Shown: piece by piece, positions 1 through 8,145 of the stretch
Position numbering within the stretch: the first letter of the stretch is position 1
Layout of the letters: the number at the start of each line of letters is the position of its first letter
From: Brachybacterium timonense
GTDB lineage: Bacteria > Actinomycetota > Actinomycetes > Actinomycetales > Dermabacteraceae
Direction of reading: 5' to 3'
NCBI RefSeq assembly: GCF_900258505.1
Contig: NZ_LT984895.1
Location: 2,267,105-2,331,104, forward strand
DNA: 64,000 nucleotides
The notes under the pieces: model-generated
Told to the model about the DNA's origin: nothing
What the model saw: the letters and a program-made list of their open reading frames with translations, nothing else
The model's database searches: none
Made by a program: the position numbers and the translations under genes

Positions 1-695
1 TCCGCCGCCTTGATCTGCCTGCCGGACCCGGCGTGCGCGTGGACATGGGTGCGCGCGCCGGCGATGAGATCTCCGGCGCCTTCGATTCGATGCTGGGCAA
101 GCTTGTGGTCACCGGCGCCACCCGCGAGCAGGCACTCGAGCGCTCCCGACGAGCTCTTGCGGAGATGCAGATTGAAGGCATCCCCACCGTGCTGCCCTTC
201 CACCGACTCGTCGTGGAGGATCCTGCCTTTGCTCCGGCAGATCCGCAGGAACCGTTCGGGGTTCATACTCGATGGATCGAGACCGAGTTCACCGGTGAGG
301 TGCCTCCGGCGCCGCTTCCGGCGCAGCCCTCCGAAGAGGAGGACCGCGAAACTGTGGTGGTGGAGGTCGACGGCCGTCGGGTGGAGATCAGCCTGCCCGC
401 CTCCCTGCGTGCCCCGCAGACCTCACGTCCGCAGCGTCGTCGCCGCTCCCACCGCGGCAGCGCTCCGGAGAGTGTCGGATCCGGTGCAGTCACCGCCCCG
501 ATGCAGGGCACGATCGTCAAGATCGCGGTGGAGGACGGACAGCACGTGGCCGACGGCGATCTATTGCTGGTGCTGGAAGCGATGAAGATGGAGCAGCCGA
601 TCACCGCGCACCGCTCCGGCATCATCAGCGGGCTCACCGCGGAGGTCGGTGCCACGGTCTCCGCCGGCGCCGCCCTGTGCAGCATCGAAGACTGA
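1..695 (+). CDS. Acetyl-/propionyl-CoA carboxylase alpha chain, C-terminal part (partial)
   Basis: The 5' end lies outside the window; the reading frame is already open at base 3. The visible 230 or so residues cover the end of the biotin carboxylase module and a complete C-terminal biotin carrier domain. The biotinylation motif EAMKMEQP is near the end, where the Lys between the two Met residues carries biotin. This chain carboxylates its biotin with bicarbonate and ATP and hands the carboxyl group to a beta subunit for malonyl- or methylmalonyl-CoA synthesis. A long linker rich in charged residues and arginine (about bases 300-470) separates the two modules. The substrate cannot be told from this fragment. 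The stop is at 693-695, and the next gene converges from the minus strand. Confidence 0.9.
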   Translation, partial: RRLDLPAGPGVRVDMGARAGDEISGAFDSMLGKLVVTGATREQALERSRRALAEMQIEGIPTVLPFHRLVVEDPAFAPADPQEPFGVHTRWIETEFTGEVPPAPLPAQPSEEEDRETVVVEVDGRRVEISLPASLRAPQTSRPQRRRRSHRGSAPESVGSGAVTAPMQGTIVKIAVEDGQHVADGDLLLVLEAMKMEQPITAHRSGIISGLTAEVGATVSAGAALCSIED

Positions 696-707
696 TCAGG
701 CCCGTGC

Positions 708-2168
708 TCAATCCCCCCAGAGAGCCTGCCGCGCCACCTCGGACAGGGATCCACTGAGCGAGGGGTAGACGGTGAACGTCGAGGCTAGCTGCTCGGCGGT
801 GAGTCGGTGGGTCACCGCCAGGGCGAACGGCATGATCAGTTCGCTTGCCCGTGGCGCAACGACAACCGCTCCCGCCACCACGTGGGAGCCGTGCCGCACC
901 ATGAGTTTCACGAAGCCGTCGGAGATCCCCTGCATCTTCGCTCGCGGGTTCGTGCCGAGCGGCTTGGTGAGCACGCGCGCATCGATGCGCCCCTCACGCA
1001 CGTCCTGTTCGCTGCAGCCGACGGTCGCGATCTCCGGACTCGTGAAGATCGCCGAGGAGATCTGCGCGGCGATCAGCGGTGAGACCGCCTCCCCCAGCGC
1101 GTGATGCATGGCGATACGGCCCTGCATGGCAGCGACCGACGCCAGCGGATTCACCCCGGTGCAGTCACCGGCCGCATACACGCCGCGCACACTCGTGCGG
1201 GAGACGCGGTCGGTCTCCACGTGGCCGCTCGGCCGCAGGCGGATCCCTGCCTCCTCCAAGCCCAGGCCGTCCGTAGCGGGCACGGCACCGATGGCCATCA
1301 GCACATGACTGCCGCGAATCTCCTCCCCGGACTGCAGGGTGACCACCACGCCGTCGCCCTCCACGCGAGCTCCGGCCGCCCGTGACCGGGCCTTCAGCCG
1401 CACCCCGCGGCGAGCGAACACGTTCTCCAGCACGTCGGCAGCATCAGTATCCGAACCGGGCAGCACCTGGTCGCGCGAGGAGACGAGCGTGACCTCGGAG
1501 CCCAGGGAACGGTAGGCGCTGGCGAACTCGGCGCCGGTCACACCAGAACCGACGACGATCAGGTGCTCAGGCAGCTGCGTGAGGTGGTACAGCTGGGTCC
1601 AGGTGAGGATGCGCTTCCCGTCGGCCGGCGAATCGGCGAGCTGGCGCGGGGTCGCACCAACGGCGAGCAGCACGACGTCGGCGTCAATGGTCTCCAGTAC
1701 CTCACCGTTCTCGCCAACTGCCTCGACGCGGTCTGGGCCGCGTAGACGACCAGTCGCCTCGAGAATCCGGACCCCGGCCTCACGCACCGACGCGGCGATG
1801 TCCTCCGACTGCGCATGCGCCAGACCGCGGACGCGCCGGTTGGCGGCATCCAGGTCGACCGTGAGCGATCCAGCGGCCGGGCTGGTCGCAGAGTCCGCGT
1901 CGCGGATGCCCAGTTCCGCTGAATCAGCCACGACGCCCAGCACATCGGCCGTCGCGATGAGCGTCTTCGAGGGCACCACATCGGTGAGCACGGCGGCTCC
2001 GCCGATGCCGCGTCGCTCCAGCAGTGTCACCTCCGCTCCGAGATGGCCCGCGACAAGCGCGGCTTCGTAGCCGCCGGGGCCGCCGCCGATGATCACGACA
2101 CGCGATCGGTCGTGGCGGGCATCCAGACGTGCAGGGTCAGGGGGCAGGGCGGTGCTCGGATCGCTCAC
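708..2168 (-). CDS. LpdA-like NAD(P)H-quinone dehydrogenase (flavoprotein disulfide reductase family)
   Basis: A 486-residue protein read from a GTG at 2168. The frame continues further upstream, but that part is Arg-rich shadow sequence over the neighbouring gene. The N-terminal FAD motif VVIIGGGPGGYEAA and a second dinucleotide motif VVGSGVTGAEFA are clear, followed by the dimerisation domain ending in HRLTAEQLASTFTVYPS. The segment that holds the redox CxxxxC pair in lipoamide dehydrogenases reads GGAAVLTDVVPSKTLIA, so both cysteines are absent. This fits the LpdA/quinone reductase subgroup and not a true dihydrolipoamide dehydrogenase. It is divergent from the purine nucleoside phosphorylase gene. 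Electron acceptor and physiological role are inferred from family only. Confidence 0.82.
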   Translation of the reverse strand: MSDPSTALPPDPARLDARHDRSRVVIIGGGPGGYEAALVAGHLGAEVTLLERRGIGGAAVLTDVVPSKTLIATADVLGVVADSAELGIRDADSATSPAAGSLTVDLDAANRRVRGLAHAQSEDIAASVREAGVRILEATGRLRGPDRVEAVGENGEVLETIDADVVLLAVGATPRQLADSPADGKRILTWTQLYHLTQLPEHLIVVGSGVTGAEFASAYRSLGSEVTLVSSRDQVLPGSDTDAADVLENVFARRGVRLKARSRAAGARVEGDGVVVTLQSGEEIRGSHVLMAIGAVPATDGLGLEEAGIRLRPSGHVETDRVSRTSVRGVYAAGDCTGVNPLASVAAMQGRIAMHHALGEAVSPLIAAQISSAIFTSPEIATVGCSEQDVREGRIDARVLTKPLGTNPRAKMQGISDGFVKLMVRHGSHVVAGAVVVAPRASELIMPFALAVTHRLTAEQLASTFTVYPSLSGSLSEVARQALWGD

Positions 2169-2278
2169 AGCGCCATTCTGCCCCGGCGCCCTCCGCTCTG
2201 TCAGGCGATCTTGCACGTCACGAGCAGCAGCCACTGGCCCGTCGACCGTTGGACTGCACGCTGCAGGCTGGCCTGCGC

Positions 2279-2284
2279 TAGGTT
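2279..2284 (+). promoter_or_regulatory. -10 box (TAGGTT) of a probable leaderless promoter for the PNP gene
   Basis: TAGGTT lies 6 bases before the ATG at 2291, which would place the transcription start on the A of the start codon. No Shine-Dalgarno sequence precedes the ATG. Leaderless mRNAs of this layout are common in actinobacteria. No convincing -35 at the usual spacing was seen. Confidence 0.5.
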
Positions 2285-2290
2285 CGGTCC

Positions 2291-3121
2291 ATGAACCCCG
2301 ACACCACTGATCCCTACACGCTCGCGCGCGATGCCGCCGATGCGATCGCGGCATCCTCCGGTATCGCCCGCCACGACATCGCCCTTGTGCTTGGCTCCGG
2401 CTGGGGCGGCGCTGCTGACCTGCTCGGACAGGAAGTCTGGCGCGCCGACGCCACCTCGATCCCCGGCTTCCGCGCCCCTGCCGTCGCCGGGCACGTTGGC
2501 ACACTGCGCTCGATCCGCATCGCCGCCACAGGCGCCCACGCCCTTGTGCTCGGTGCCCGCACCCACTTCTACGAGGGCGCTGGCGTTGACGCCGTTGTCC
2601 ACGGCGTGCGCACCGCAGCAGCGGCCGGCTGCAGCACCCTAGTGCTCACCAATGGCTGCGGCGGCCTCAACACCTCCTGGGCGCCCGGCACGCCCGTGCT
2701 GATCTCTGATCACATCAACCACACCGGCGCGACACCGCTGCGCGGAGCGAACTTCGTGGACCTCACCGACGTCTACACGCCGCGTCTGCGTCAGATCGCC
2801 CACGACATCGATCCCTCACTGCCCGAGGGTGTGTATATGCAGTTCAGTGGCCCGTCCTATGAGACCCCCGCCGAGGTGCGGATGGCCGGCATACTGGGTG
2901 CCTCACTGGTGGGCATGTCAACGGCGCTCGAGGCGATCGCCGCCCGGGAAGCGGGCCTCGACGTGCTCGGCATCTCCCTGGTCACCAACCATGCAGCCGG
3001 GATCAGCCCCGAGCCGCTCTCCCATGAGGAGGTGCTGCAGGCCGGCAAGGACGCTGGGCCGCGCATCGCCGAACTGCTGGCCCGTACCGTCACCCGCATT
3101 ACCGAGGAGGCACAGCGATGA
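2291..3121 (+). CDS. punA: Purine-nucleoside phosphorylase
   Basis: A 276-residue trimeric-type purine nucleoside phosphorylase, which splits inosine, guanosine or their deoxy forms with phosphate into base and (deoxy)ribose-1-phosphate. Visible family signatures are VLGSGWGGAAD near residue 33, LVLTNGCGGLN in the middle, the substrate-binding stretch around MSTALEAIAAREAG, and VTNHAAGIS near the end. Length is normal. The ATG at 2291 looks leaderless. Its last four bases (ATGA) overlap the start of the following phospho-sugar mutase, so the two are translationally coupled. Salvage enzymes deoC, cdd and deoA lie within 7 kb. Confidence 0.93.
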   Translation: MNPDTTDPYTLARDAADAIAASSGIARHDIALVLGSGWGGAADLLGQEVWRADATSIPGFRAPAVAGHVGTLRSIRIAATGAHALVLGARTHFYEGAGVDAVVHGVRTAAAAGCSTLVLTNGCGGLNTSWAPGTPVLISDHINHTGATPLRGANFVDLTDVYTPRLRQIAHDIDPSLPEGVYMQFSGPSYETPAEVRMAGILGASLVGMSTALEAIAAREAGLDVLGISLVTNHAAGISPEPLSHEEVLQAGKDAGPRIAELLARTVTRITEEAQR

Positions 3122-4857
3122 GCGCACTGTCAGCCCAACTGTGTGACCAGGTCAACGCGTGGATCGCCGATGACCCGGCGGCCTCGACCCGGCGTGAGCT
3201 CACCGAGCTGCTGAGCCGCGCTGAGGCGGGCGAGGACGCCGCGATCGCTGAGCTCACCGACGCCTTCTCCGGGACGCTCCAGTTCGGCACCGCCGGGCTG
3301 CGCGGACGCATGGGGCCCGGCCCGAACCGGATGAACCTGGCCGTCGTCTCCCGCGCGGCCCGCGGCCTCGCGGATCATCTGCTCGCAACACTCGGGGACA
3401 GCGCAGCCGCAGGCTCCGACCAGGCGCCGCTCGTAGTGATCGGTCATGACGCCCGCTACAACTCGCGCGACTTCGCACTCGCCTCCGCGCAGATCATGAC
3501 AGCGGCAGGTTGCCGTGTGCTGCTGATGGATCGCTGCGGACCCACCCCGCTGGTGGCGTTCGCGGTGCGACACCTGGGGGCCGACGCGGGTGTGGTGGTC
3601 ACCGCGAGCCACAATCCGCCTGCCGACAACGGCTACAAGGTGTACCTGGGTGGCCGGATGCAGGAGCCGGACGGTCGTGGTGTGCAGATCGTGCCGCCCT
3701 CGGACGCTCAGATCGCTGAGCGGATCGCGGCCGTCGGCCCGGTTGCACAGATCCCGCTGGCCGAATCCGGTTGGGAGGAGCTCGGTGATCAGCTGCGTGA
3801 GCATTACCTTGAGGCGATCTGCGCCCTGCCCGACCCGTCTGGGCCGCGCGACGTGCGGATCGTGCATACTGCTATGCACGGGGTGGGGACCGAGCTCGCG
3901 ACCGCCGCGCTGCACCGCACCGGTTTCACCGATGTGCACAGCGTGCCCAAGCAGGCTGACCCGGATCCGGATTTCCCCACGGTGTCCTTCCCGAACCCGG
4001 AGGAGCCCGGTGCGATCGACCTCGCCCTCGAGCTCGCCCGCACTGTGGAGGCCGACGTGGTGGTCGCGAACGACCCCGATGCGGACCGCTGTGCTGCAGC
4101 CGTATTCGATCCCCATCGGGACGACTGGCGGATGCTGACCGGGGACGAGCTCGGGGTGTTGCTGGGTGATCACCTGGCGCGTGTGCACGGCTACGCGGGG
4201 GCATTCGCCCGCTCGGTAGTCTCCAGCCGCTGGCTTGACGCAGTTGCTCAGCAGGCCGGGCACGAGGCCCGTACGACGCTCACCGGTTTCAAGTGGATCG
4301 CACGTGCTCCGGGGATCGTCTACGGGTATGAGGAGGCGATCGGCTACTGCGTTCTGCCCGATATCGTGCGCGATAAAGATGGTCTGTCCGCCGCACTGAT
4401 GGTGGCGGAGATGGCGGCGCTCGCGAAGGCACAGGGTCGCACCCTCGTGGATCGTCTCGATGACCTCGCACGCAGCCACGGCTTGTTCGCTACCCGGCAG
4501 CTGTCGATCCGTGTGGAGGATCTCTCCCTCATCGGTCAGATGATGCAGCGTCTGCGGCAGTCGCCCCCGAAGCAGCTGATCGGCGCCGACGTCGTCGAGA
4601 CGCAAGACCTCGCGGAGGGGTCGGTGGAGAGCACTGGTCTGCCGCCCACCGACGGCATGCTGCTGCGCACCGCGGAGGATACGCGGGTGATCGTGCGTCC
4701 ATCGGGCACTGAGCCGAAACTCAAGTGCTATCTGGAGGTCGTGGAGCAGGTGGCCACGGACTCGTCGCAGAGTGATCTCACAGCCGTGCGTACGCGTGCT
4801 GCGGAGCGCCTCGAGGTGCTCGTGGCGGACATGCGCGCAGCGCTCGGTGCAGCCTGA
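3118..4857 (+). CDS. Phospho-sugar mutase (phosphomannomutase/phosphoglucomutase family)
   Basis: A 579-residue alpha-D-phosphohexomutase-fold protein. The catalytic phosphoserine loop is TASHNPPADNGYK around residue 162, the metal-binding loop is NDPDADR around residue 320, the sugar-binding loop GYEEAIGY is near residue 403, and the phosphate-binding C-terminal motif RPSGTEPKLK is near residue 528. Length fits the long phosphoglucomutase-2/phosphopentomutase-like branch. Because it is coupled by a 4-base overlap to purine nucleoside phosphorylase, conversion of (deoxy)ribose-1-phosphate to the 5-phosphate is a sensible role. Mannose or glucose phosphate substrates cannot be excluded. Confidence 0.88.
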   Translation: MSALSAQLCDQVNAWIADDPAASTRRELTELLSRAEAGEDAAIAELTDAFSGTLQFGTAGLRGRMGPGPNRMNLAVVSRAARGLADHLLATLGDSAAAGSDQAPLVVIGHDARYNSRDFALASAQIMTAAGCRVLLMDRCGPTPLVAFAVRHLGADAGVVVTASHNPPADNGYKVYLGGRMQEPDGRGVQIVPPSDAQIAERIAAVGPVAQIPLAESGWEELGDQLREHYLEAICALPDPSGPRDVRIVHTAMHGVGTELATAALHRTGFTDVHSVPKQADPDPDFPTVSFPNPEEPGAIDLALELARTVEADVVVANDPDADRCAAAVFDPHRDDWRMLTGDELGVLLGDHLARVHGYAGAFARSVVSSRWLDAVAQQAGHEARTTLTGFKWIARAPGIVYGYEEAIGYCVLPDIVRDKDGLSAALMVAEMAALAKAQGRTLVDRLDDLARSHGLFATRQLSIRVEDLSLIGQMMQRLRQSPPKQLIGADVVETQDLAEGSVESTGLPPTDGMLLRTAEDTRVIVRPSGTEPKLKCYLEVVEQVATDSSQSDLTAVRTRAAERLEVLVADMRAALGAA

Positions 4858-4864
4858 GCACTGC

Positions 4865-6049
4865 TCAGCTCACCCGGGTTCCCCGGGACCGAGTTCCCCG
4901 CTGAGCAAGCACGAGCACGATGACGGTCACGATCGCTGTGATCAGGTTGCCCAGCAGCACCACGATCCCTGTGAGCGTCCAGCCAGCCGGGAACGGCCCG
5001 AGATAGACCACTTCCGTGACGTCGTACGTGGGTACGACTGTGTCCTGCTCGGGGTCGGGGGCGAAGGTGAAGTCCGTGGTGAAGGACTCAGGTTCGCCCC
5101 AGATCCGAAACTGCGTGACGATGCCGTGTCGCCCGCCGTGATCGTCCGGGGCGATCAGGCCTCGCAGGGTGTCGTCGGTCCAGGTCCAGTCCTCGTCGGT
5201 CGGGTCGGCGATCCAGGGGCGTTCGCTGATCTGCTCGTCCTCGCTCGCATCGGTGCGCTGCATCGGCTGGTCGGAGATGACGTACAGGTTCAGTTCCTGG
5301 CTCGTGCGGGCGGCCTGTGAGAAGCGCATCGGATAGACGAGCTCTTCACTGTCAAAGTCGAAGCGCAGCGGCTCGGTTTCATCCTCGAGCACTGCGTCGT
5401 CGGCGTACCGCACGGCGGTAAAGGTCCAACCCTCCTCGGCGTACGGCTCCAGCAGCGGCGAGACCTCATCCGACAGGGCGAAGCCGTTGTCCTCGAGCCA
5501 CGTGCGCACGGGGGCTGCGTCGCCGCCGAGGACCGCCACATCGAAGCTGCCGATCCTCTGCCTGCTGTGCACCACTGCCGCAGAATCGGGGACGGCCGCC
5601 CCATGGTCATCACCGCTGCCGACGAGGCCGGGGGGCTCCTCCGAGGTTCCCCAATAGTCGTAGCGGATCCGCTGACGGGGCCGTGTCGCGCTCCGCATTT
5701 CGCTCAGTGTGTCCACATCAGCAGCGCTCACGTCCGGCACAGTGGGCGTGGGCACGAGCAGCGCGGGCCCTGTCCGGCTGGCACCGAGCTGGAATCCCAT
5801 AATGATGGTTTCGCGACCGTCGCGGTGGGCGAGCACGGCGGTCTCCTCCAGAACGTCAGAGTCGTTGCCCGCATCAGCAGGGTCGATGAAGGCGCCACAG
5901 GCGCAGGCACTCGCTGGTGTCAGTGCCCCCACGAGCAGCTGAGCCGCCAGGATCGATGCCACGAGCAGTAGACGCCTGAGGCGTACTGCCTGCACCGATA
6001 CGGATCGCACCGACAATCGCATAGACATGAGCATCATGCGTCCCCTCAT
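4865..6049 (-). CDS. DUF2330-like secreted, membrane-anchored protein
   Basis: A 394-residue protein with an N-terminal signal sequence (hydrophobic core LLLVASILAAQLLVGAL, then a cleavage-like ASACACG). A long extracytoplasmic region follows, with a single C-terminal membrane segment near residues 358-382 and a short Arg-rich cytoplasmic tail. The Cys-Ala-Cys-Gly sequence just after the signal peptide and the body resemble DUF2330 proteins, whose function is unknown. Several in-frame Met codons (6049, 6037, 6028, 6022) make the exact start uncertain. It converges with the mutase gene, leaving only a 7-base gap. No function can be assigned. Confidence 0.6.
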   Translation of the reverse strand: MRGRMMLMSMRLSVRSVSVQAVRLRRLLLVASILAAQLLVGALTPASACACGAFIDPADAGNDSDVLEETAVLAHRDGRETIIMGFQLGASRTGPALLVPTPTVPDVSAADVDTLSEMRSATRPRQRIRYDYWGTSEEPPGLVGSGDDHGAAVPDSAAVVHSRQRIGSFDVAVLGGDAAPVRTWLEDNGFALSDEVSPLLEPYAEEGWTFTAVRYADDAVLEDETEPLRFDFDSEELVYPMRFSQAARTSQELNLYVISDQPMQRTDASEDEQISERPWIADPTDEDWTWTDDTLRGLIAPDDHGGRHGIVTQFRIWGEPESFTTDFTFAPDPEQDTVVPTYDVTEVVYLGPFPAGWTLTGIVVLLGNLITAIVTVIVLVLAQRGTRSRGTRVS

Positions 6050-6114
6050 CCGGGGCGCTCCGGTGTTCGATCCCCATCGACTCCGGGCGGCACCGTCGAC
6101 CGCAACCCCAGGGA

Positions 6115-6783
6115 TCAGTATCCCTCGCCTGCGGTATCTCCCTCGAGCACGGCGCGCGATCCGGACAATCCCAACCGGGTGGCGCCTGCGGCCACCATCG
6201 CCTCAGCGGCAGCGCGAGTGCGGATGCCTCCAGAGGCTTTGACGCCCAGACGGTCGCCGACGGTGCGGCGCATGAGAGCGACAGCATGCTCGGAGGCGCC
6301 GCCGGCGGGGTGGAAACCGGTCGAGGTCTTCACGAAATCAGCGCCGGCCTTCTCGGCGGCCTCGCACACGGCGATGATCTCCTCATCGCTCAGCGCGGCG
6401 GACTCGATGATCACCTTGAGGACCGTCGGTGCTGGCGCGGCCTCGCGCACGGCGGCGATGTCTGCCTGCACCCCAGCAAAATCACCGGCCTTAGCGAGGC
6501 CGATGTTGATCACCATGTCGATCTCGTCAGCACCCTTCGCGACGGCGTCGGCGGCCTCCGCGGCTTTGATCGAGCTGGCGTGCTGACCCGAGGGGAAGCC
6601 GCACACCGTCGCGACCTTCACGGAGGTCTCAACAGGCAGCATCGACGGGGACACGCACACGGAGTAGGTGCCGAGTTCCTCGGCCTCGCGCAGCAACGCT
6701 TCGACGTCGGCCGCAGTCGCCTCGGGCTTGAGCAGGGTGTGGTCGATGAGCTGGGCCAGCTGGGCGCGTTCAATGGCAGTCAT
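6115..6783 (-). CDS. deoC: Deoxyribose-phosphate aldolase
   Basis: A 222-residue class I aldolase that splits 2-deoxyribose-5-phosphate into glyceraldehyde-3-phosphate and acetaldehyde, the last step of deoxynucleoside catabolism. The Schiff-base lysine lies in [13 protein letters not shown] and the second active-site lysine in VKASGGIRT. The N-terminal [12 protein letters not shown] is also typical. The ATG at 6783 is preceded by GGGAG at good spacing. It sits among genes for nucleoside import and phosphorolysis but is transcribed as its own unit. Confidence 0.95.
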   Translation of the reverse strand: MTAIERAQLAQLIDHTLLKPEATAADVEALLREAEELGTYSVCVSPSMLPVETSVKVATVCGFPSGQHASSIKAAEAADAVAKGADEIDMVINIGLAKAGDFAGVQADIAAVREAAPAPTVLKVIIESAALSDEEIIAVCEAAEKAGADFVKTSTGFHPAGGASEHAVALMRRTVGDRLGVKASGGIRTRAAAEAMVAAGATRLGLSGSRAVLEGDTAGEGY

Positions 6784-6936
6784 GCATCGAGTCTCCCAGA
6801 TCCGCGGCCATCGTGGGGCCGTCTCGGTCCCGCCGCGGTAGATCGCGTGGGCGGGAATCGTCGGCGGGATCGCGCCCGCCCGCTGCCCCGCATGTAGTGG
6901 CCCCTCCGCGGCACTGATCGGCGTCCGCCGTTCGCG

Positions 6937-6942
6937 TAGGAT
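6937..6942 (+). promoter_or_regulatory. -10 box (TAGGAT) of a probable leaderless promoter
   Basis: TAGGAT ends 8 bases before the GTG at 6951, and no ribosome-binding site lies between them. The arrangement suggests that transcription starts at or next to the start codon. Confidence 0.45.
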
Positions 6943-6950
6943 CCTCGGGC

Positions 6951-8048
6951 GTGAGCACGCCCCCGCCTCAGCCGCGACAGGATCCCGTCCCTCTCTCGCC
7001 CCCGCGCCGCATCGTCCTCGTGGCCGGTCCCTCGGGTAGCGGCAAGGGGCTGCTTGCTGCCCGCTCCGGTCTGCCGATGGTGCCGCTGGATGAGTTCTAC
7101 CGCGACCTGGATGATCAGAACCTGCCGCGCCGCTTCGGCATTGTGGACTGGGACGTACCGGCGTCCTGGGATGCCGACGCAGCGTTCACTGCGCTGAGCG
7201 AGCTCGCCCGCACGGGCACCGCCCAGATCCCCACCTATTCGATCTCACAGTCCCGCCGGGTGGGCAGCCAACGCGTCGAGGTCGGCGATGCGCCCCTGAT
7301 CATCGCCGAGGGCATCTTCGCCGCCGAGCTCATCGCACCGCTGGCCAGTGCCGGGCTGCTAGCCGACGCGATTGTGCTCAAGCGTCCTGTGCCGCTCGTG
7401 TTCGTCCTGCGCCTGGCGCGAGACCTGCGTGAAGCACGCAAACCCGTGGGCGTGCTGCTGCGGCGCGGGCTCACCCTCGCAGCCGAGCAGCCGCAGCAGA
7501 TCTCTCGTTGGGTGCGCGCCGGTATGACACCGATGCCGCTTCGTCGAGCGATCCGGCACGCCCGGTCCCTCGCCCAGCTGGCGTGGGCTGAACACCACCA
7601 CCGAAAGGTCGGCAGTGCCGGGACGACGTTGAGGATCACAGCGGTCTGTTTCCTGCGCGATGGGGAGCACGGCCCTGAGCTGCTCGGGGTGCGCAAACGC
7701 GGCACCAGCACCTACATCCAGGTGGGCGGCAAACTCGAGGCCGGTGAGGGCGCACAGGATGCCGCCCTCCGCGAGACCGTGGAGGAGACGGGTCTGCACC
7801 TGAACGTCTCGGAGCTGGAACTGCTGGGGGATTTTCATGCCGTCGCCGCGAATGAGCCGGACACCCTGGTCCACTCCACCGTGTTCCTCACCCATCATCC
7901 TCTGCCAGAGGACTTCCAGGTCAGGGCCGAGCTCGCGGACCATCGCTGGTTCCCACTCACTCAGCCAACGCAGTGCGCAGGGGTGCAGATCGCGCCGCTG
8001 ATGGCCGAGCACATCATCCCGGCGCTGCGCCGACGGCTCGGCCGCTGA
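6951..8048 (+). CDS. Uridine kinase-like P-loop domain fused to a Nudix hydrolase
   Basis: A 365-residue two-domain protein. Residues 15-215 resemble actinobacterial uridine kinase-like ATP-binding proteins: P-loop [10 protein letters not shown], then [18 protein letters not shown] and the conserved [17 protein letters not shown]. Residues 222-360 form a Nudix domain with the box [23 protein letters not shown], matching Gx5Ex7REUxEExGU. Such proteins normally exist as separate genes; here one uninterrupted frame links them. The P-loop is odd because the residue after Lys is Gly and not Ser/Thr, which may weaken Mg-ATP binding. The start is a GTG at 6951 with a leaderless-type promoter. A nucleotide salvage or clean-up role fits the location but is inference. 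Confidence 0.78.
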   Translation: MSTPPPQPRQDPVPLSPPRRIVLVAGPSGSGKGLLAARSGLPMVPLDEFYRDLDDQNLPRRFGIVDWDVPASWDADAAFTALSELARTGTAQIPTYSISQSRRVGSQRVEVGDAPLIIAEGIFAAELIAPLASAGLLADAIVLKRPVPLVFVLRLARDLREARKPVGVLLRRGLTLAAEQPQQISRWVRAGMTPMPLRRAIRHARSLAQLAWAEHHHRKVGSAGTTLRITAVCFLRDGEHGPELLGVRKRGTSTYIQVGGKLEAGEGAQDAALRETVEETGLHLNVSELELLGDFHAVAANEPDTLVHSTVFLTHHPLPEDFQVRAELADHRWFPLTQPTQCAGVQIAPLMAEHIIPALRRRLGR

Positions 8049-8065
8049 CCGACCCTCACCCGTCG

Positions 8066-8079
8066 CGTCTGTTCAGACG
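8066..8079. terminator. Short hairpin between convergent genes
   Basis: CGTCTG-TT-CAGACG is a perfect 6-bp inverted repeat in the 97-base gap between the convergent Nudix-fusion and deoA genes. It has no T tract, so a terminator role is only suggested by position. Confidence 0.3.
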
Positions 8080-8145
8080 TGAGGCGCGCCGACGGCGCTG
8101 CTCCTGCTCACTCGCAGGCGACGACACGCTGCAGACCGACGGGTC

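Noticed and set aside
2169..2504. N-terminal extension of the LpdA-like protein
   Set aside because: The extra 112 residues are Arg-rich and antisense to the PNP gene. The GTG at 2168 precedes a normal family N-terminus.
3130..4605. 491-codon minus-strand frame opposite the phospho-sugar mutase
   Set aside because: Composition is shadow-like and the mutase on the other strand has all catalytic motifs.
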